A stretch of DNA of 64,000 bases, taken from contig CM038471.1 in NCBI GenBank assembly GCA_021464415.1, positions 35,933,234 to 35,997,233 on the forward strand, given 5' to 3'. The notes below the pieces were generated by a model. That model was not told the origin of the DNA, did no database searches, and saw only the letters and a program-made list of their open reading frames with translations. Position 1 is the first letter of the stretch. Each line of letters opens with the position of its first letter. Positions 33,603-45,960 of this stretch are shown here, piece after piece. Both the position numbers and the translations under genes were made by a program. This stretch comes from Lonicera japonica (Eukaryota; Streptophyta; Magnoliopsida; Dipsacales; Caprifoliaceae).

Positions 33603-34923
33603 TCGGTCTGACCGCTCCCAAGAGATATCGAAGCTGGGCCGAACCATAATCATAAGAAGAAGAACGGGCCTGACCGCCCCAGAGAATAAGTCGAACATAA
33701 TCACAATATAACATCATCCGGCCCATAAAGATCACCATCATATCATAATAGAATTGGACCACATGTCCATTCATATCATATCACAGAATCACAAGTGCTT
33801 TGTCGAGGTCTAGATTTTCGGGCTACTCACCGCTGGCTCTAGACAGCCGACCTCATTGCTGTCCCCTGGGGGTTTAGGAATTTTCAACCCAAGGGCACCG
33901 AGCCCTACTTATTTTCACATCGGCAAGCACTAGTTAATACATATTCTCTTCATTATCGAAGGGCCATAATAACAATCATATCGAACCCATCACAGAACCA
34001 TATTACATCCCAGAATAATTCAACATATATAAGAAGCTTTCGACACCATAAATACAGGATATATGCTCATATGATAGGCCATAAAAATAGTCCGAGCTTG
34101 CCGAAAGGTCTCTAAGAATCCGGTTAACGCAATAACGATGCACAATATGCACAATATGCTAATAAATAAATATTTGAAACAACTTATGCCATATAACTAC
34201 AATAAATCTCTATACATGTCCCTTGATGTATATAATTCATCAATTAATTAATTTCATAAATATACAATATTTATACATCCAAGGGATATCTCATGTATAT
34301 CAAATAATACAAATGTATCAAGTGTAATGGCATATCTTGCTTCAAATAACATACACATGGCTTTATAGATCACAAAACATCATCATCCTCAGCATATAAT
34401 AATTCTTAAAACAAAGACAATTAAAATATGATGATTCATATGTAATAAAATTATACTATCAGTTTTTAAAAATAATTAAACCCCTACCTCAGAATATTTA
34501 GCCCCAAATAATGAAATTTGAGTTGATACCCAAACCCCAACCAGCACAACTCTACAATTCTTATATAGTTGCGTAGCCCTCAACGTATAGAACAACTTTT
34601 CCTTAAGGCTCGATTCGATTTGGCGAAGTTTTGATGACCAATTGCTAAGACGTAATCTTCGTACCTATTTTATTTTTATCTTTGTTTTCTCTCGATTTTC
34701 TCTCGGCAAAGGTAATTGAAAGAAAGAAAAATGGAGAATTATGCAGGTGGTGAGGTAAGTTACTTTTAAAAAAATCTAACTTTTATCTAATTACGATATT
34801 TAACCCTAAAGCTTCATAACTTTATTTGTTTTAACCCTGAACTTTTGTAACTTTATAATTTAGTCCATACTCAACCAAGAAATATGTGTCTAATTTACAC
34901 TAATTATATTACGGAGTATTACA

Positions 34924-35139
34924 ATCTCCTCCACTAATAAAAATTTCGTCCTCGAAATTTAAATACCGTACCTTAAGTGAATAAGTCAGGATATTTGTGA
35001 CGGATCTCAGTTTCTATTTCCCATATTGCCTCCTTGACTCCGTGGTGCAACCAAAACTCTTTGACTAGTGGTATAACTTTGTTTCTCAGTACTCGATCTT
35101 GACGGTCTAGGATTTGAATCGGTCGGGTTTCATACGTCT
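34924..35139 (-). pseudogene. Chromovirus (Ty3/gypsy) pol C-terminus
   Basis: The minus strand reads TYETRPIQILDRQDRVLRNK and then VIPLVKEFWLHHGVKEAIWE to HKYPDLF. This is the conserved end of chromovirus integrase/chromodomain-type polyproteins ('p..ILDR....LR.k.iplVKV.W..hg.eEaTWE.E..mr..yP.LF'). A purine-rich AGTGGAGGAGAT then leads into the minus-sense LTR, as expected for a polypurine tract. Everything upstream of it is gone. The fragment identifies the nested LTR on its left as a 3' LTR of the Tekay/Del-like group. Confidence 0.8.
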
Positions 35140-36299
35140 TGTAATACCCCGTAATTTAATTAGCGTAAATTAGACCTGAATTAATATCTATTAAGTGAAA
35201 TTTTTGAAGTGTTTAAAAATATTGATTAATTATGGACCAAGTTATAAAATTTCGTATGGACTAAAATATAAAGTTGTAAAGGTTCAGGGTTAAAATAATA
35301 AAGTTATGAAACTTCAGGGTAAAATGTTGTAATTAAGCAAAAGTTAGATTTTTTTTTAAAAAGTGACAGACTTTGTCACCTTTCCTTTTATCTTCATCTT
35401 CTTCATTCTTCTTCCACTGCCGAAAGAAAAAAAAAGAGAGAGAGAAAGTCAAAATTAGTTTTAAGGTTACTCCTTATAAATTAGTCGTCAAAACTTCGTT
35501 GAATCAAGTCGAACCTTAAGGAAAAGTTGTTCTATCCGTCGAGGGCTACGCAGAGGTATAAGAATTTTAGAGTTTTGCTGGTCAGGGCTCGGGTTATCAT
35601 TTCAAACTTCATTCTTTGATGATAAATATTTTGAGGTAGGGGTTAATTATGATTTCTTGTGTTTTAAATTATTAAAGAATAATAAATATTACATGAGTAT
35701 ATGATTGTGCATATGTAAGTAGCTATATTGATTAATGATTTATGATTTATAATAACCAAGTACATGTGTATAAATAATATTTTGCAAGTTTGAATTTAAA
35801 ATATGGAGTAGTACACATTTGTTCATATTTTGGCCATTGTTTTGATTAAATCTGGACAATTTGGTATAAGAGCATAGGTTTACGCGATTACTTGGGTTGT
35901 GGGACAAAATTTTTGATATATTGTAATAAATTATTGTCTTATTAAAATATATTGGATTGTCATGACGTTCCTTTTCTTGTTTTCGTATAGAATGACGACT
36001 TCACCAAATCACAATGCCACCCACAGGAGTTCCACCTTTGGGGAGTCAGTAGATGCAATCCGTGCCATGGCCCGAGGAGTTTATATACTTTGGTTATTGG
36101 TATGGCTTGAATTATATGTACTTGCTACATGCTGGAATGTATAATATGTTGATACTCTATGCAGTGTGATACTTGCTATATATGTTGTTGTTGACTTATT
36201 TATTTCTGTATACCTATCTTAGTTTTACTAAGACAGGTTAGTAACGCTCCAGGCCTTAATTACAGACGTTATCCTATACGCTAAGGCGGGAGTGTTCCA

Positions 36300-36690
36300 T
36301 CATCAAGAATTTCCAAATCTTCCCATTGAACAATATGGGATGGATCGTAAACATACCGTCGAAGTTGTATGAGACCAATGGCTGCTGGAAGTTGTATGAA
36401 AAAACTGAGAAACTCATCCAGAAAGGACAGTTCCGTCAATATGTGGACAAGAAGAAGGAATCTCCCCCCAAAGCTAAGGGAAAAAAACTCGATAATGAGA
36501 TCTTCATTATTGAGGGGGGCTCGTCCTACTCTGGAAACAACAACAACATGTCTAGAAAGGCCAACGTCAGATATGCCAAGTCCACGAGCTCGGAGGCAGA
36601 GTGCTTCAGTTTCAGGCTAGCCAAAATGGTGAAGTATGATGTCAAAGAGATCACCTTCACATATGAGGACTTGAATGGGAGTAGAGTTCC
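36300..36690 (+). pseudogene. Tat-type gypsy gag C-terminal part
   Basis: The frame from 36326 contains TNGCWKLYEKTEKLIQKGQF then RQYVDKKKE, matching the end of Tat-type gag ('.EC..LK..IE.LI..G.l..fv....'). It continues to ITFTYEDLNG, which leads into the protease after a frame change at about 36685. It is the continuation of the gag piece that ends at 32960, separated by the nested LTRs. Confidence 0.65.
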
Positions 36691-37235
36691 CACACGATGA
36701 TCCTTTGGTAGTAACAGCAATGGTGGACAATCACAATGTCCACATAATCCTTATAGACACTGGGGCTACCTCCAACCTCATGTACTACAACTCCTTCAAA
36801 GCCATGGGCCTCACCACCGAGCATCTGACCCCTTCGACAATCTTGTTGGTTAGTTTTTTTGGGGAAAAAACCAGGTCATTAGGGACTATTAAGCTCATGC
36901 TAACTCTGGGGATAGCCCCGAAGCAGATTATCACCATCGCCGAGTTCTTAATACTAGACAGTGCCCCCCACTACATTGCCATCATAGGCAGGGGTACTCT
37001 CACCAAAACCAGAGCTTCCATTTCAACTTGCAGTTTGACCATGAGGTTCCCAACCCCCCACGGAGTTGGGGAGGTTAGAGAATACCAAGTGAAGGCTCGA
37101 TACTGCCCATTTAGAACTCTAAAAGAGGTCAGAACCGCCGATGTGGACCTCGAAGCAGCGGCTGTTGGGGAATTAATAAGTGCGGAGGGGCCCAATAATT
37201 TAGAGAAGTGGGAGATTGATACTTTGGACCCTTAG
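36675..37235 (+). pseudogene. Tat-type gypsy aspartic protease fragment
   Basis: The frame reads EFPHDDPLVVTAMVDNHNVH and then ILIDTGATSNLMYYNSFKAM, with the DTGA catalytic motif of retroviral-type aspartic proteases, followed by GEKTRSLGTIKLMLTLG. The protease would cleave the gag-pol polyprotein. The domain is long and open (about 186 residues) but is out of frame with the preceding gag, and the RT that should follow is absent. The frame stops at 37235. Confidence 0.85.
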
Positions 37236-37299
37236 GATGAAGAGAAAGAGCTTAGAGGAAAACTGGTGGAGGACCTAGAGGACTTGCTCTTAGACCCTA

Positions 37300-38085
37300 C
37301 AGCCTAACAGAATGTTGAAGATCAGCAATCAGCCGAACCGATTTTGTTTTTTAAAAATATATATCAATCTTTTAAGTTGTAAAAGTTTTAACCTTCACTC
37401 AAACTTCAAACCCCCTCTATTGCTAGTGTCAGATGGGAACTACTTTCTGTCTCTCTCCATTATCACCTTTTATCACTGTCTCTCTTTACACTCTCACTTT
37501 CTTTCCTTCGTCTCTCTTTCCACCTACAGCCACCGCCCACCACTCTCACTTTCTCTCACTCATCCCTCTCTCCACCTGCATGCCGCCGCTCACCACTCTC
37601 ACTCATTTCTCGCTCACCACTCTCACTTTCTCTTATTCGTCTCTCTCTCCACCTACAGGCCACTGCCCACCGGTCCTCCCACCAGCCATAACACCTCCAC
37701 CAGTCCATACTCACCTCTCTCTTCTTAACAACGATGAGGTGAAAGTTGGGGAAAAAGGAAAAGCTCATGTACAAACTTTTCTCAATCTATTTTTTTTGTA
37801 TATTTGATTGAGTTTTTTATATATTATAGTGTATATACTTTGATTTTGGACTTCTGCTATGCTCCAATTTGATTTTGGACTTCTGTGTGCTTGTTTGTGA
37901 TTTGTATTTTGATCTTTTTGAGAATTTTAGTTTTACCGAAATTAAACCAATACCAAACCAATTTTTTGGTTGTCGAATACTACTCGGTTTAGGATCGTTT
38001 TACATTTTGGTGATACTAAAATTTTTGGTTCAGTTCGGTATAATAGGATTCGGTTCGGTTACCGAATAAAGTCCAGCCCTATTCG
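37300..38085. mobile_element. Probable nested DNA-transposon remnant (hAT-like end)
   Basis: The segment replaces the expected RT region and starts near CAGCCGAACCGATTTT; it ends TTCGGTTCGGTTACCGAA then AGTCCAGCCCTA. Inverted, the right end reads TAGGGCTGGACTTTATTC, similar in style to hAT termini. The left counterpart is poor and no 8-base target duplication was found. The 37400-37740 part is CT-rich with spurious Ser/Leu/Pro frames. A tentative call. Confidence 0.35.
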
Positions 38086-38526
38086 TATATATAGAAGGAG
38101 AATCTTGCATTTACTCCAATGTTCATCGACCTAAGACAAGCTATAACCCCTGAACAAAAGAGATTCCAACATTTAATAGCAAAAAGACAAAAGAGAGATA
38201 GAAGCTCAGAGCACCCAATAGAGCTCCTAGTGTAGGGAAGATAACACTTGTGTAGCCCAAGCTTACTCCTATTGTAACATTGTGAGGATAGAATAGCTAG
38301 AGAGACTTCTGTGAGTTTGTAATAGTTATTTGGTTATCATCAATACAAAGTAAACCGAGCTCCTAGCTCTATTCCACAAAGGAGGACTAATCCGTATCTT
38401 TGTACGAGGTTAACCTCCTTTATAAATCTTTGACTTTCTTAAATTCTTTACTTTTATTGTTCCAATCATTTGATATAATCATTAACTGTGTGGTCTAAAA
38501 TACCCTTCTAGTTTTTAGCACCAACA
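38086..38526 (+). repeat. 3' LTR (truncated) of the Tat-type gypsy element
   Basis: Collinear with about 31066-31510 with scattered differences; ends TTTTTAGCACCAACA. The first half of the LTR is missing. Confidence 0.8.
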
Positions 38527-39060
38527 CAATACGCCTTCCTTTTATGTATGTGTGGCCGTATGTAAGCTTAAAGGTAATAAATTAACTTAGTGAATGTTAT
38601 AAATAAACTACCAACTTTCTCTGTCTATAGTTAATTACCTAGAATTCTGGACCCTTGTAAAAACTTTTATTCTTCAATTTATTGGTTAGAATTAGGATTA
38701 TAATACTCCATGAAGGTAAACAGTCAAAAAACTATAATGGACAAAATTTGGCTTCTACTCTAACACTTTACAAGTGTCATATTCTTATTCGTAGAGATGA
38801 CCATCTCGGCATTTGATGACGTTAGTATGACCATCTTGGCCAGAAAGGTATACTCAGTGTTCACAATATATTCTACCATAAACCGAATCTCATTCTCTTG
38901 AGTTAGATTCCATGTTGCTCATATGGTTGGGTTTGGTTGGATCATCAGGCCCAAAAGGTTAAGTCAACCCAAATCGTTGATGTTATTTTTGGGGCTCCAT
39001 TAGATTTCGTTAAGGGGTGTGCTAAGTTTAAAACAAAATTTAAGAAATCTTTTATTTTTA
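38527..39060. other. Spacer
   Basis: No gene or repeat recognised. The last nine bases, TTATTTTTA at 39052-39060, are the target duplication of the following MULE-like element. Confidence 0.5.
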
Positions 39061-40242
39061 GGGCTATTTTGAGTTTGCCCATATTATTAATACGAAAATC
39101 AAGATACCCCTTATTTTACTAATCGTTTGACTTGCCCGCTATCTTTTAATGGATTACTAACTATGTCCAATTTTCTCTTGCTTTGACCATTTTGCCCTTA
39201 CTATTCATCATTTTCTTCAAAAACCCAAACCTTTTCTCTCTTTAAACTTACAAAAAATATACCCCCCTTTCTCTCTAAAACCCAAGAACCCTTTTAGAGA
39301 ACCCATCTCCTTTCTACACACAGTCAAATAAACACACACATTTATATAATCACAACCACATATACTTTTCGGGTTTTCGATTCGATTGAATTTGTTTTTC
39401 AATTTATAGATTCATCGGTTTTCCAAACTTCAAATTAATCCAATTCTTTTATGCGACATCGAAATGCTCCAATTCAAGAAGAAAATGTGGATGTTTTCTC
39501 GTTAATCTTTTGCCCCAATCAAAACCCAATAGTCTCTTTTTTCTGTAAATGAAAGTTATGACCACCACAACACCCTCGATTATTAGGCTTATCAAGCTTC
39601 TCCGTTGTATGCTTTCTTTCTGGTTTGCACCCAACACTCACCCACCTGGTAATAAAATCGAGTAATTTGGGTAATTTTGGAAGGTTTATTAAGATATGGA
39701 GAAGTGGGTCAATAGGAGGGAGGTGGTGTTGCGGATGTGGGAAATGTCAAAAGAGATGGTGGTGATAGAGGAGCACTGCCGAAGAGGAGGGAGGTGGTGT
39801 TGCGGATATGGGAGAAAGGAGGTATCGAAAAAGACGGTGGTGATGGAGAAGACCGCAAGAGGGGATGGATGTGGTGTTGCGGATGTGGGAGAAATGAGAT
39901 GTTAGAAGAGATGGCTATGATTATAAAAGAGCAAATTCAAAAAGGAGGGATGTGGACTTGGTGGTGCGGTTGTGAAAGAAGATGGGGGAATTTTCCTCTA
40001 TCTCACCTAAAGAAAAAAGGGGATCTGAGAAAGGAGGGAAGATATATATATATATACACCAATGAACTGTGTATATATATAACTTTGTTTTAAGGTTGAA
40101 GATAAGGGTATATTGGTCAATTTATAATTTTTTTTAACAAAGTTAAAGCATCGTCTTCTGACAGGAGATAACTCAAACTACTAAAATATGGGGGGTATCT
40201 TGAGTTTTGTATTAATAATAGGGGGTAAACTCAAAAAATCTC
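39061..40242. mobile_element. Mutator-like non-autonomous element, copy 1
   Basis: 1182 bases with about 60-base terminal inverted repeats: the left end GGGCTATTTTGAGTTTGCCC, then ATTATTAATACGAAAATC and CAAGATACCCC, matches the inverse of the right end. It is flanked by the identical 9-base TTATTTTTA (39052-39060 and 40243-40251), the target-duplication length of Mutator-like transposons. The interior is non-coding apart from Gly/Arg-rich spurious frames over GGAGG-rich repeats at about 39700-39960. Mobilisation would need a MULE transposase from elsewhere. Confidence 0.85.
39710..39960. repeat. Degenerate G-rich tandem repeat inside MULE-like copy 1
   Basis: Three loose units share GGAGGTGGTGTTGCGGATGT or variants followed by GGGA and GATGGTGGTGATGGAG. 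The Trp/Cys/Gly-rich frames over it have no known domain. Confidence 0.55.
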
Positions 40243-40536
40243 TTATTTTTATTTAAAAAAATGATAATTTCACAATACAATTAATATTTTTTCTATATAA
40301 GCCAATTCATAACCACCACAACAAAAAGGTTGACACAGTTTTTTTCTAGCAAAATTTAAGTCAAAATTTGATAATAAAATTAGCAATTTTTTCTAATACA
40401 ATCTTAATAAACTTTTACATAATTGGAGTGAAAACTATAACAATATTAACTTATTTTCTATTTGTTTTATACATAAACAAACGATTAAATAAACACTTAA
40501 TATATATGTACACATGTATATTACAAATTTACAATA

Positions 40537-41789
40537 TGGCTTTTTTGAGATACCCCCTATTATTAATACTAAACTCAGGATACCCTCTTATTTTCATAAT
40601 CCTTTGACTTACCCCGCCCCTAAACTTTTGACGGATGTTTAACACTATCAATTATTTTATTAAATGGACGGAAATACACTCATCTTCTTCATCAGATCTA
40701 TGAACCCTAAATATAATTTCATTCTCTCACTCTAAACACTAATCTTAACAACTTTCTCTCTAAAATTAGTTTGCAATAGTGAATGGCAGCATTTCATCTT
40801 CTTCATTTTCCATCTCTCCTCTATCTCAACCAATACCAACTTTGTAATTTCAACAAATCACTCCAACATTAAAATAAATTAGTTACACTATAAATGTATA
40901 TGTATATATGTGTATATGTGTGTATTGGTCTCTTTCATCCCTTAATTTGTCCCCTGAAATTATTTATCTTTTCTTTCTCTCTCTAAAAAACAGGTTTCAT
41001 CATCTTCAAATAAAAAGCAACACTAAATCGAAACACGAGCTAAATTCTTGATAACAAAACCTTCTATATTCTAACTTTCTTACATATTCTCTCGTAAAGA
41101 TGAAAATGATTCCATCCCTCTGTTTTATTTTTTCTCCATTTTCAAACACCTAGTCAATTATTCAACTTGTGTAAAAATGGTATCAAAATGGGTTAATTGA
41201 TATAAACGATTTTGGATTTGTAAATTGGTTATGAAAATGGGTTTAGTAATATAAATAATATTGGGTAAGGAAATTAGGTATAAAAATGGGCTTATTATTG
41301 GAAACGATTTTGGATTTAACAATGAGGTATCAAAATTGGCTTACCTTTAAAGTAGTGAAGGGTGCAATTAGAAAATACAAATCTCCTATATTCTTTACCC
41401 CTTTACCCTTTTATGCAAGTATGTGTTTGAGTATGAGAGAAAGGAAGAGTGTGTTGAGTATTTGTTAATGGGGGGTTTATTTGGACAGATTAGAAAGAGA
41501 GAGGAAGTGTATTTAATTTTACTGACATAGTTTTAAAGAAAGAGAGATAGAGTGAGCGAGATAGATTTGTTGTAAGTTTAGAGAAAGAAAGTAAGAGTTA
41601 GGATTTTTTGAAGAAGAAAATGAATAGTGAGGGACAAAATGGTCAGAATACAAAAAATTCAGACGATGTTAGAGGTCTGTCAAAAGCTGTGGGGGGGGGG
41701 GGGGGGGGGGGGGGTAAGTCAAAAGATTAGTAAAATAGGAGGTATCTTAAGTTTAGTATTAAAAAATAGGAGGTAACTTAAAAAAGCCT
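40537..41789. mobile_element. Mutator-like non-autonomous element, copy 2
   Basis: 1253 bases from the same family. The left end GGCTTTTTTGAGATACCCCC, then TATTATTAATACTAAACTC, is inverted at the right end (inverse GGCTTTTTTAAGTTACCTCC, then TTTAATACTAAACTTAAG), giving about 75 bases of imperfect terminal repeat. Flanks TTTACAATA (40528-40536) and TTCACAATA (41790-41798) form a 9-base target duplication with one mismatch. A 24-base G run sits near the right end at 41691-41714. Only 294 bases separate it from copy 1. Confidence 0.8.
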
Positions 41790-41798
41790 TTCACAATA

Positions 41799-44140
41799 TA
41801 CATACAAGATGTATACTTTAATAGTAGAGGAATAATAAAGGAAACAGATGAAAGGCCCAGGGTTGGTCAATGGGTTTTCAATTATTGTCCATTTTGAGAT
41901 AGACAGTTGTAAGCGTCTAGTTTTTTTTTTTCGCATTTGCTAGTGTTTGATCCGCTCAAAATTCGAGTTGCTGTTGCGTTGTTGTGTTTGTGTTGTCCGA
42001 GCTGTTTGCCAATAATATAAAGCACGCCCAAAATTTCAATAACTGAATCATGATCCAAAAATTATTTTTGAAAATACTGTTATTTCTATTTTTATAATCT
42101 TTGGGTTCTGGCTTTTAAAATAAATCTATTAAAGATATTTTTTATTAATTATTTTGACTTGTTTTATATATATATATATATATTTTCTTTTGTCAAAATA
42201 TAACTGTGGGGAAAAGTTAAAGTGTGTTTCTTTAGTTTAATCTTGACCTTGCATTTAATTTCTTATCAACGGTTGGTGTTGAACAATCCAAGTGACTTTG
42301 TGGAAAATATATATACTATTTCTCTTTTATTCATAAAGACATATACACACAGACTTTTCTCTCTTTCATACATGGTTTTCTCTCTCTCACACAGTTTTTC
42401 TCTTCTCTTTTTCTCACTGTGCATAAATTTCTTCTTTTTCTTTGTGAGATAAAAAATCCTAGAAACATCTAGTTTCTTTTTTCTCTAGTGTGATTAATTT
42501 TTGGAGTATAATGATAGGTGATTTTTCTTCTATCTTGGTGCGATTGTTAGCTTACTCGAGGTTAGATGTTTGCGATTTTGTTTATATTTTTCTAGGGTTC
42601 GTTTGATGCTTTGAGAAGGGTTTTAGATCTGCTATATTAATGTTTTTCTTGGTTGAAATCTGGTCCAATTTAGTTGTGTGTTTTGGTATTACTCGGGACC
42701 GTATAATTACAGCGTATATACTTGGTTGTGTATTTTTGGGGCTGTTTTGCTCTCGGTTGGAAGATCTATTTTAGGGCTAATATTTTTTCGTTGTATTTCC
42801 ATTCAAGATCTAAGAGTATGCCGAGATAAAAAATTATTTTGAGGTTTTCAAATTGATTTTATACTCAGTATATATGTATATTTGAGTTTTTATTTTGGGG
42901 ATTTTTGGATCATGTTAACTGTGCATCTATGAGGCGATTCATACAACCTATTTCCTTGGTTTATCACGAATGTGATCGGAGTGGTGTTCGGTTAGTGACC
43001 AATTTTTCTAAAGAGGTATGCGGTGATACACTGGAGGTGTGCGTAGGACCCTTTGTAAGTATTTCCATTTTGTTTCTTGTACTCTTTTTGTGATAGTGGA
43101 ATAGGTTGTGAGGTTGCATGGGAGCCTCTGTGGAGTTTTCTCGTTCCCCCGTTTAACGAGTTTTACCACGTTAAAATATGGTTTTCTTTGTGATTGATTA
43201 TTCTGTGTGACTGGCTTATTATTTCTTCTTTAAACTGGATTTTCAGCACTCTACAGGCTTATTAAAATAGTCATTCTAATTCAACTTTAGTCTTTAATAA
43301 ACTACATAATTTTTATTGAACCAAATAGCTTGTTTGGATTTCGAAATTGGTGTTGAGAAATTTGTTTTATTGTATTTCGAATTTCAATTTTTATCCAACA
43401 GTTTCTTGTGAGAATTCTTATTTGAATATTAAAATCAGTTTGAGGTTTCTTTTAACAGACTAAAAAGGTAGTATTAAAGGAAATAAAGTAAAAAAAAGTA
43501 ATATTAAAGGAAATAGACAAAGCTGAAAGACGTAGTCTAAATATGCATCTTTTATGTTTTGCATAAAAGACACATTGGTCCACATGTGAAAATAGTGAGG
43601 GAGCATTGATATGGTAAGGTTCGAAAATGGTTTTGAATAGGATGAATTGGAAAGTGAATTGAGTTAATTAGGTTTACGGATGTTGATCAGATGTAATGGA
43701 TCATAATACCCTTATTTGGAAAATTTTCAAAAATCTTCCAAATTCCAAATACCTTTTCAATTCATATTCCAATACCAAAATTTTCGAAAATTCAAAAAAA
43801 ATATTCAAAATCAGAAGTTCGGAAATTTTCAATTTCTTAAAATTTTGACATAACTTCAACATTATTTTAAAAAATAGCTGAAGAACTATGATATTTTTTT
43901 TACCGAACCATATTGTAATAATCCACCACCACAAAAACAACATAAACAACATGCTACTATCATTATTAGAAGCTTAATTAAACAACAAAACACTAAATAA
44001 TTGTTAGTATTATTACATACATTATTATTGTCCTAAATAGAAATTAATGTTTTTAACTAAAAGTTCAAGTGTTATTTTATGTTAAGATGGATTGAAATAA
44101 TACTTAAAAGATAAAAACACAAAACTACAAACATTATATA
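41799..44140. other. Non-coding spacer with exon-like stretch
   Basis: No protein family recognised. A 62-codon frame at 42905-43093 containing VYHECDRSGVRLVTNFSKEV ends next to a donor-like TTTGTAAGT at about 43054, but matches nothing I know. The 42340-42640 part has TTCTCTCTC and a CTAGGGTTCG leader-like texture. The 43100-43260 part resembles an LTR of copia type in texture only. The rest is AT-rich. Confidence 0.4.
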
Positions 44141-44500
44141 AAGGGGAGGGTTCAAGTTACCCTTAGTGTAAAACAAAAAAGTTTTATACCCTCCAATAAC
44201 TTTATCTCAATTTCATGATTCATTAATTTAACCGTTGAATTGATTAATTATAATATCTTAAAGATGCATGCAAAATATTAAAGTAACCAAAGATGCACAA
44301 GTCTCTCATTACAATCATGTTATAGATTGAATTATGCACCTTACAAAATTTAAGTAAAAATAAGTATAGTGATTATATGGTTTCAAATATCAGATTGACT
44401 TGAAACTTTGCTTACTTGATCAATACAATAAAAATAGCTTATCTAATGGTGGAATTGATAAATTATGAATCAGAGAAAAAGTTGTGAATTTGAACACCAA
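44141..44500. mobile_element. MITE family X, copy 2
   Basis: Collinear with 20769-21380: AAGGGGAGGGTTCAAGTTAC, then AAAAGTTTTATAC, AAGATGCATGCAAAAT and AATTTAAGTAAAA. It lacks the Stowaway insertion found in copy 1, and its right end seems truncated. Confidence 0.6.
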
Positions 44501-45277
44501 GTTCGAGCTATGCTTATTGAAAAGAAACAGATAATTTGTTACGCGACTCAATAACACAACATGAAATCATCATGAATTTTTTTAGGTATCGGTGAAACAT
44601 TAATGAGTAATTAGAAATGGATTAGGAATGGATATGACAAGCCTTGTGGTATACTATTATAACTGCAATGTTGTTAGGTGGATCAACTTCGAGTATCGAG
44701 TTCATGCTATGCATATTGAAAAGAAGCGAGTTCGGATTTTTCAAAACAAAAACTGTTCAAATTGAGCCAGGTTCTTTCCAACTAGTGCTTGTATTAAATT
44801 TTGGTATAAATATTCAACAACCTACCATACCTCTTTAACGACTCGGATTTGGGGTAGGCTTTTGAAAAATCTCCCTAATAAATCACAATTGAAATGGGTT
44901 TTTCTGAGACAAGGGATGAATATGGGTTCCAAAGCAAATGCACAACATGAGCTTGGGTTAGGTTCATATTTGCATAAATATAACCTATTTGATTTGATCC
45001 GACCTAAATATAATAATTTTTCTAAAATACCTTTATAGTAAGCCTGAAAATTTATTACACGCCTAGACAATATAACACGAAATTGGTAGAAATTTTTTGA
45101 GTATGGATAAAACATTAATTGGTGGTTATAAATGCGTCATAACATAATATTATATGGCTTATAGTGTCTTATAACTGCAATGTATTTGGGTGGGTCCACT
45201 TCGAGCATCGAGTTTGGGTTACGGGCTACGCTATCTCTTTAATGAGAAGGATTTCGTGTGGGTTTTTGGAAACTCGG
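44501..45277. other. Spacer with a degenerate direct repeat
   Basis: Two loosely similar stretches (about 44585-44725 and 45105-45235) share AAACATTAAT, TATAACTGCAATGT and CTTCGAG.ATCGAGTT. No gene recognised. Block B similarity starts at 45278. Confidence 0.4.
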
Positions 45278-45664
45278 CTAGAGCACCAAACTTTTTGTAT
45301 AATCAATCCCTAACTTGCATTTTGCTGATTGATAACTGAAGATCATAGTAACTTGTTTTTCCATATTTTAGTTTGCTGAGATGCAATGACAGCTGGAGTA
45401 ACAACAGATCCTGGACAGACTTATATGGCCGGGCTGCTAAGTTACTAGGTAAGAAACTTCAGAGAATTATTCTTAGGCTTTCTCTCTCCAACCTTTTGTG
45501 TCATATTCTGGTTGCATTTCATTCGGGGTGAAACACTTCTTGCCTCGGTAAAAAATGAGACGGTGAAATATATTTCCAGATTATATATGTTGCCTGCTTT
45601 ATATGCTACTCTGAGAAGTGTCAGATTAAGAGCCCTTTTTAAAAAAAATCAGAGTCAAGTACTA

Positions 45665-45960
45665 GAGTACAATTTGTATTAGCAAAGGGTGGGCTACACA
45701 AATAGGGGTAACTGTCTCTTATTGAGTGTCGCTTCGTTGAGATTTGAGAAACTGCCCCAAGTGGGGTTTGGATTTGCCCCTGACAGGGTTCGAGTCTGTA
45801 TGTCCGCGGCCCTCGAACACTTCTCTAAAGACTTGCTTTCTCTCTGGATCCACCAGCTTGTGTGGAATACTCCATTTCTAATTATACAGTGAAACTCACC
45901 TCCTCAGTTCCGAATCTGCAACCTCCTTCTTATGAGAGGGGTGCACTTGCCATTGAATTT
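45665..45960 (-). mobile_element. Possible tRNA-derived SINE, block B copy
   Basis: Counterpart of 5725-6020, with the same box A-like and box B-like words on the minus strand and the same A-rich end. Shared by both blocks, so older than the duplication. Confidence 0.3.

Larger units (their letters stand above)
32968..36299. mobile_element. Inverted pair of chromovirus-type LTRs nested in gag
   Basis: The left LTR (32968-34923, minus sense) reads TGTAATACTCCGTAAT at its start and GGGGGTGTTACA at its end. The right LTR (35140-36299, plus sense) reads TGTAATACCCCGTAATTT and ends GGGAGTGTTCCA. Between them is only a 216-base pol 3' end. The outer about 65 bases of the two LTRs and their inner about 500 bases are inverse copies. 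The flanking five bases (ATACG, TCATC) do not match, so this is not one simple insertion but a rearranged or doubly inserted structure. Confidence 0.7.
30627..38526 (+). mobile_element. Degraded Ty3/gypsy (Tat-type) retrotransposon with nested elements
   Basis: The 5' LTR (30627-31510) begins TGATGGTGTAAATTAAT and ends CACCAACA; the 3' LTR survives as 38086-38526, also ending CACCAACA. Flanks are CAGTA and CAATA, one mismatch from a 5-base target duplication. GTTTGGCGCCCTCTGTGG follows the 5' LTR. Broken gag (31594-32960 and 36300-36690) and a protease frame (36675-37235) remain; RT, RNase H and integrase are missing. The interior is interrupted by inverted chromovirus-type LTRs (32968-36299) and by a probable hAT-like remnant (about 37300-38085). 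Confidence 0.8.

Noticed and set aside
33505..33774. Frames with poly-Asn, poly-Ile or poly-Leu
   Set aside because: Produced by the (AAT)n microsatellite at 33548-33599.
37312..37807. Overlapping Ser/Leu/Pro-rich frames of 124-138 codons
   Set aside because: CT-rich repeat DNA (CACTCTCACTTTCTCT words); all frames look alike and no family is seen.
39696..40093. Gly/Trp/Cys-rich frames resembling a small cysteine-rich protein
   Set aside because: They come from a degenerate GGAGG repeat inside a Mutator-like MITE and have no start context or signal peptide.
41691..41714. 24-base G run as a possible G-quadruplex regulatory element
   Set aside because: A homopolymer near the end of a MITE with no gene beside it; length may be an assembly estimate.
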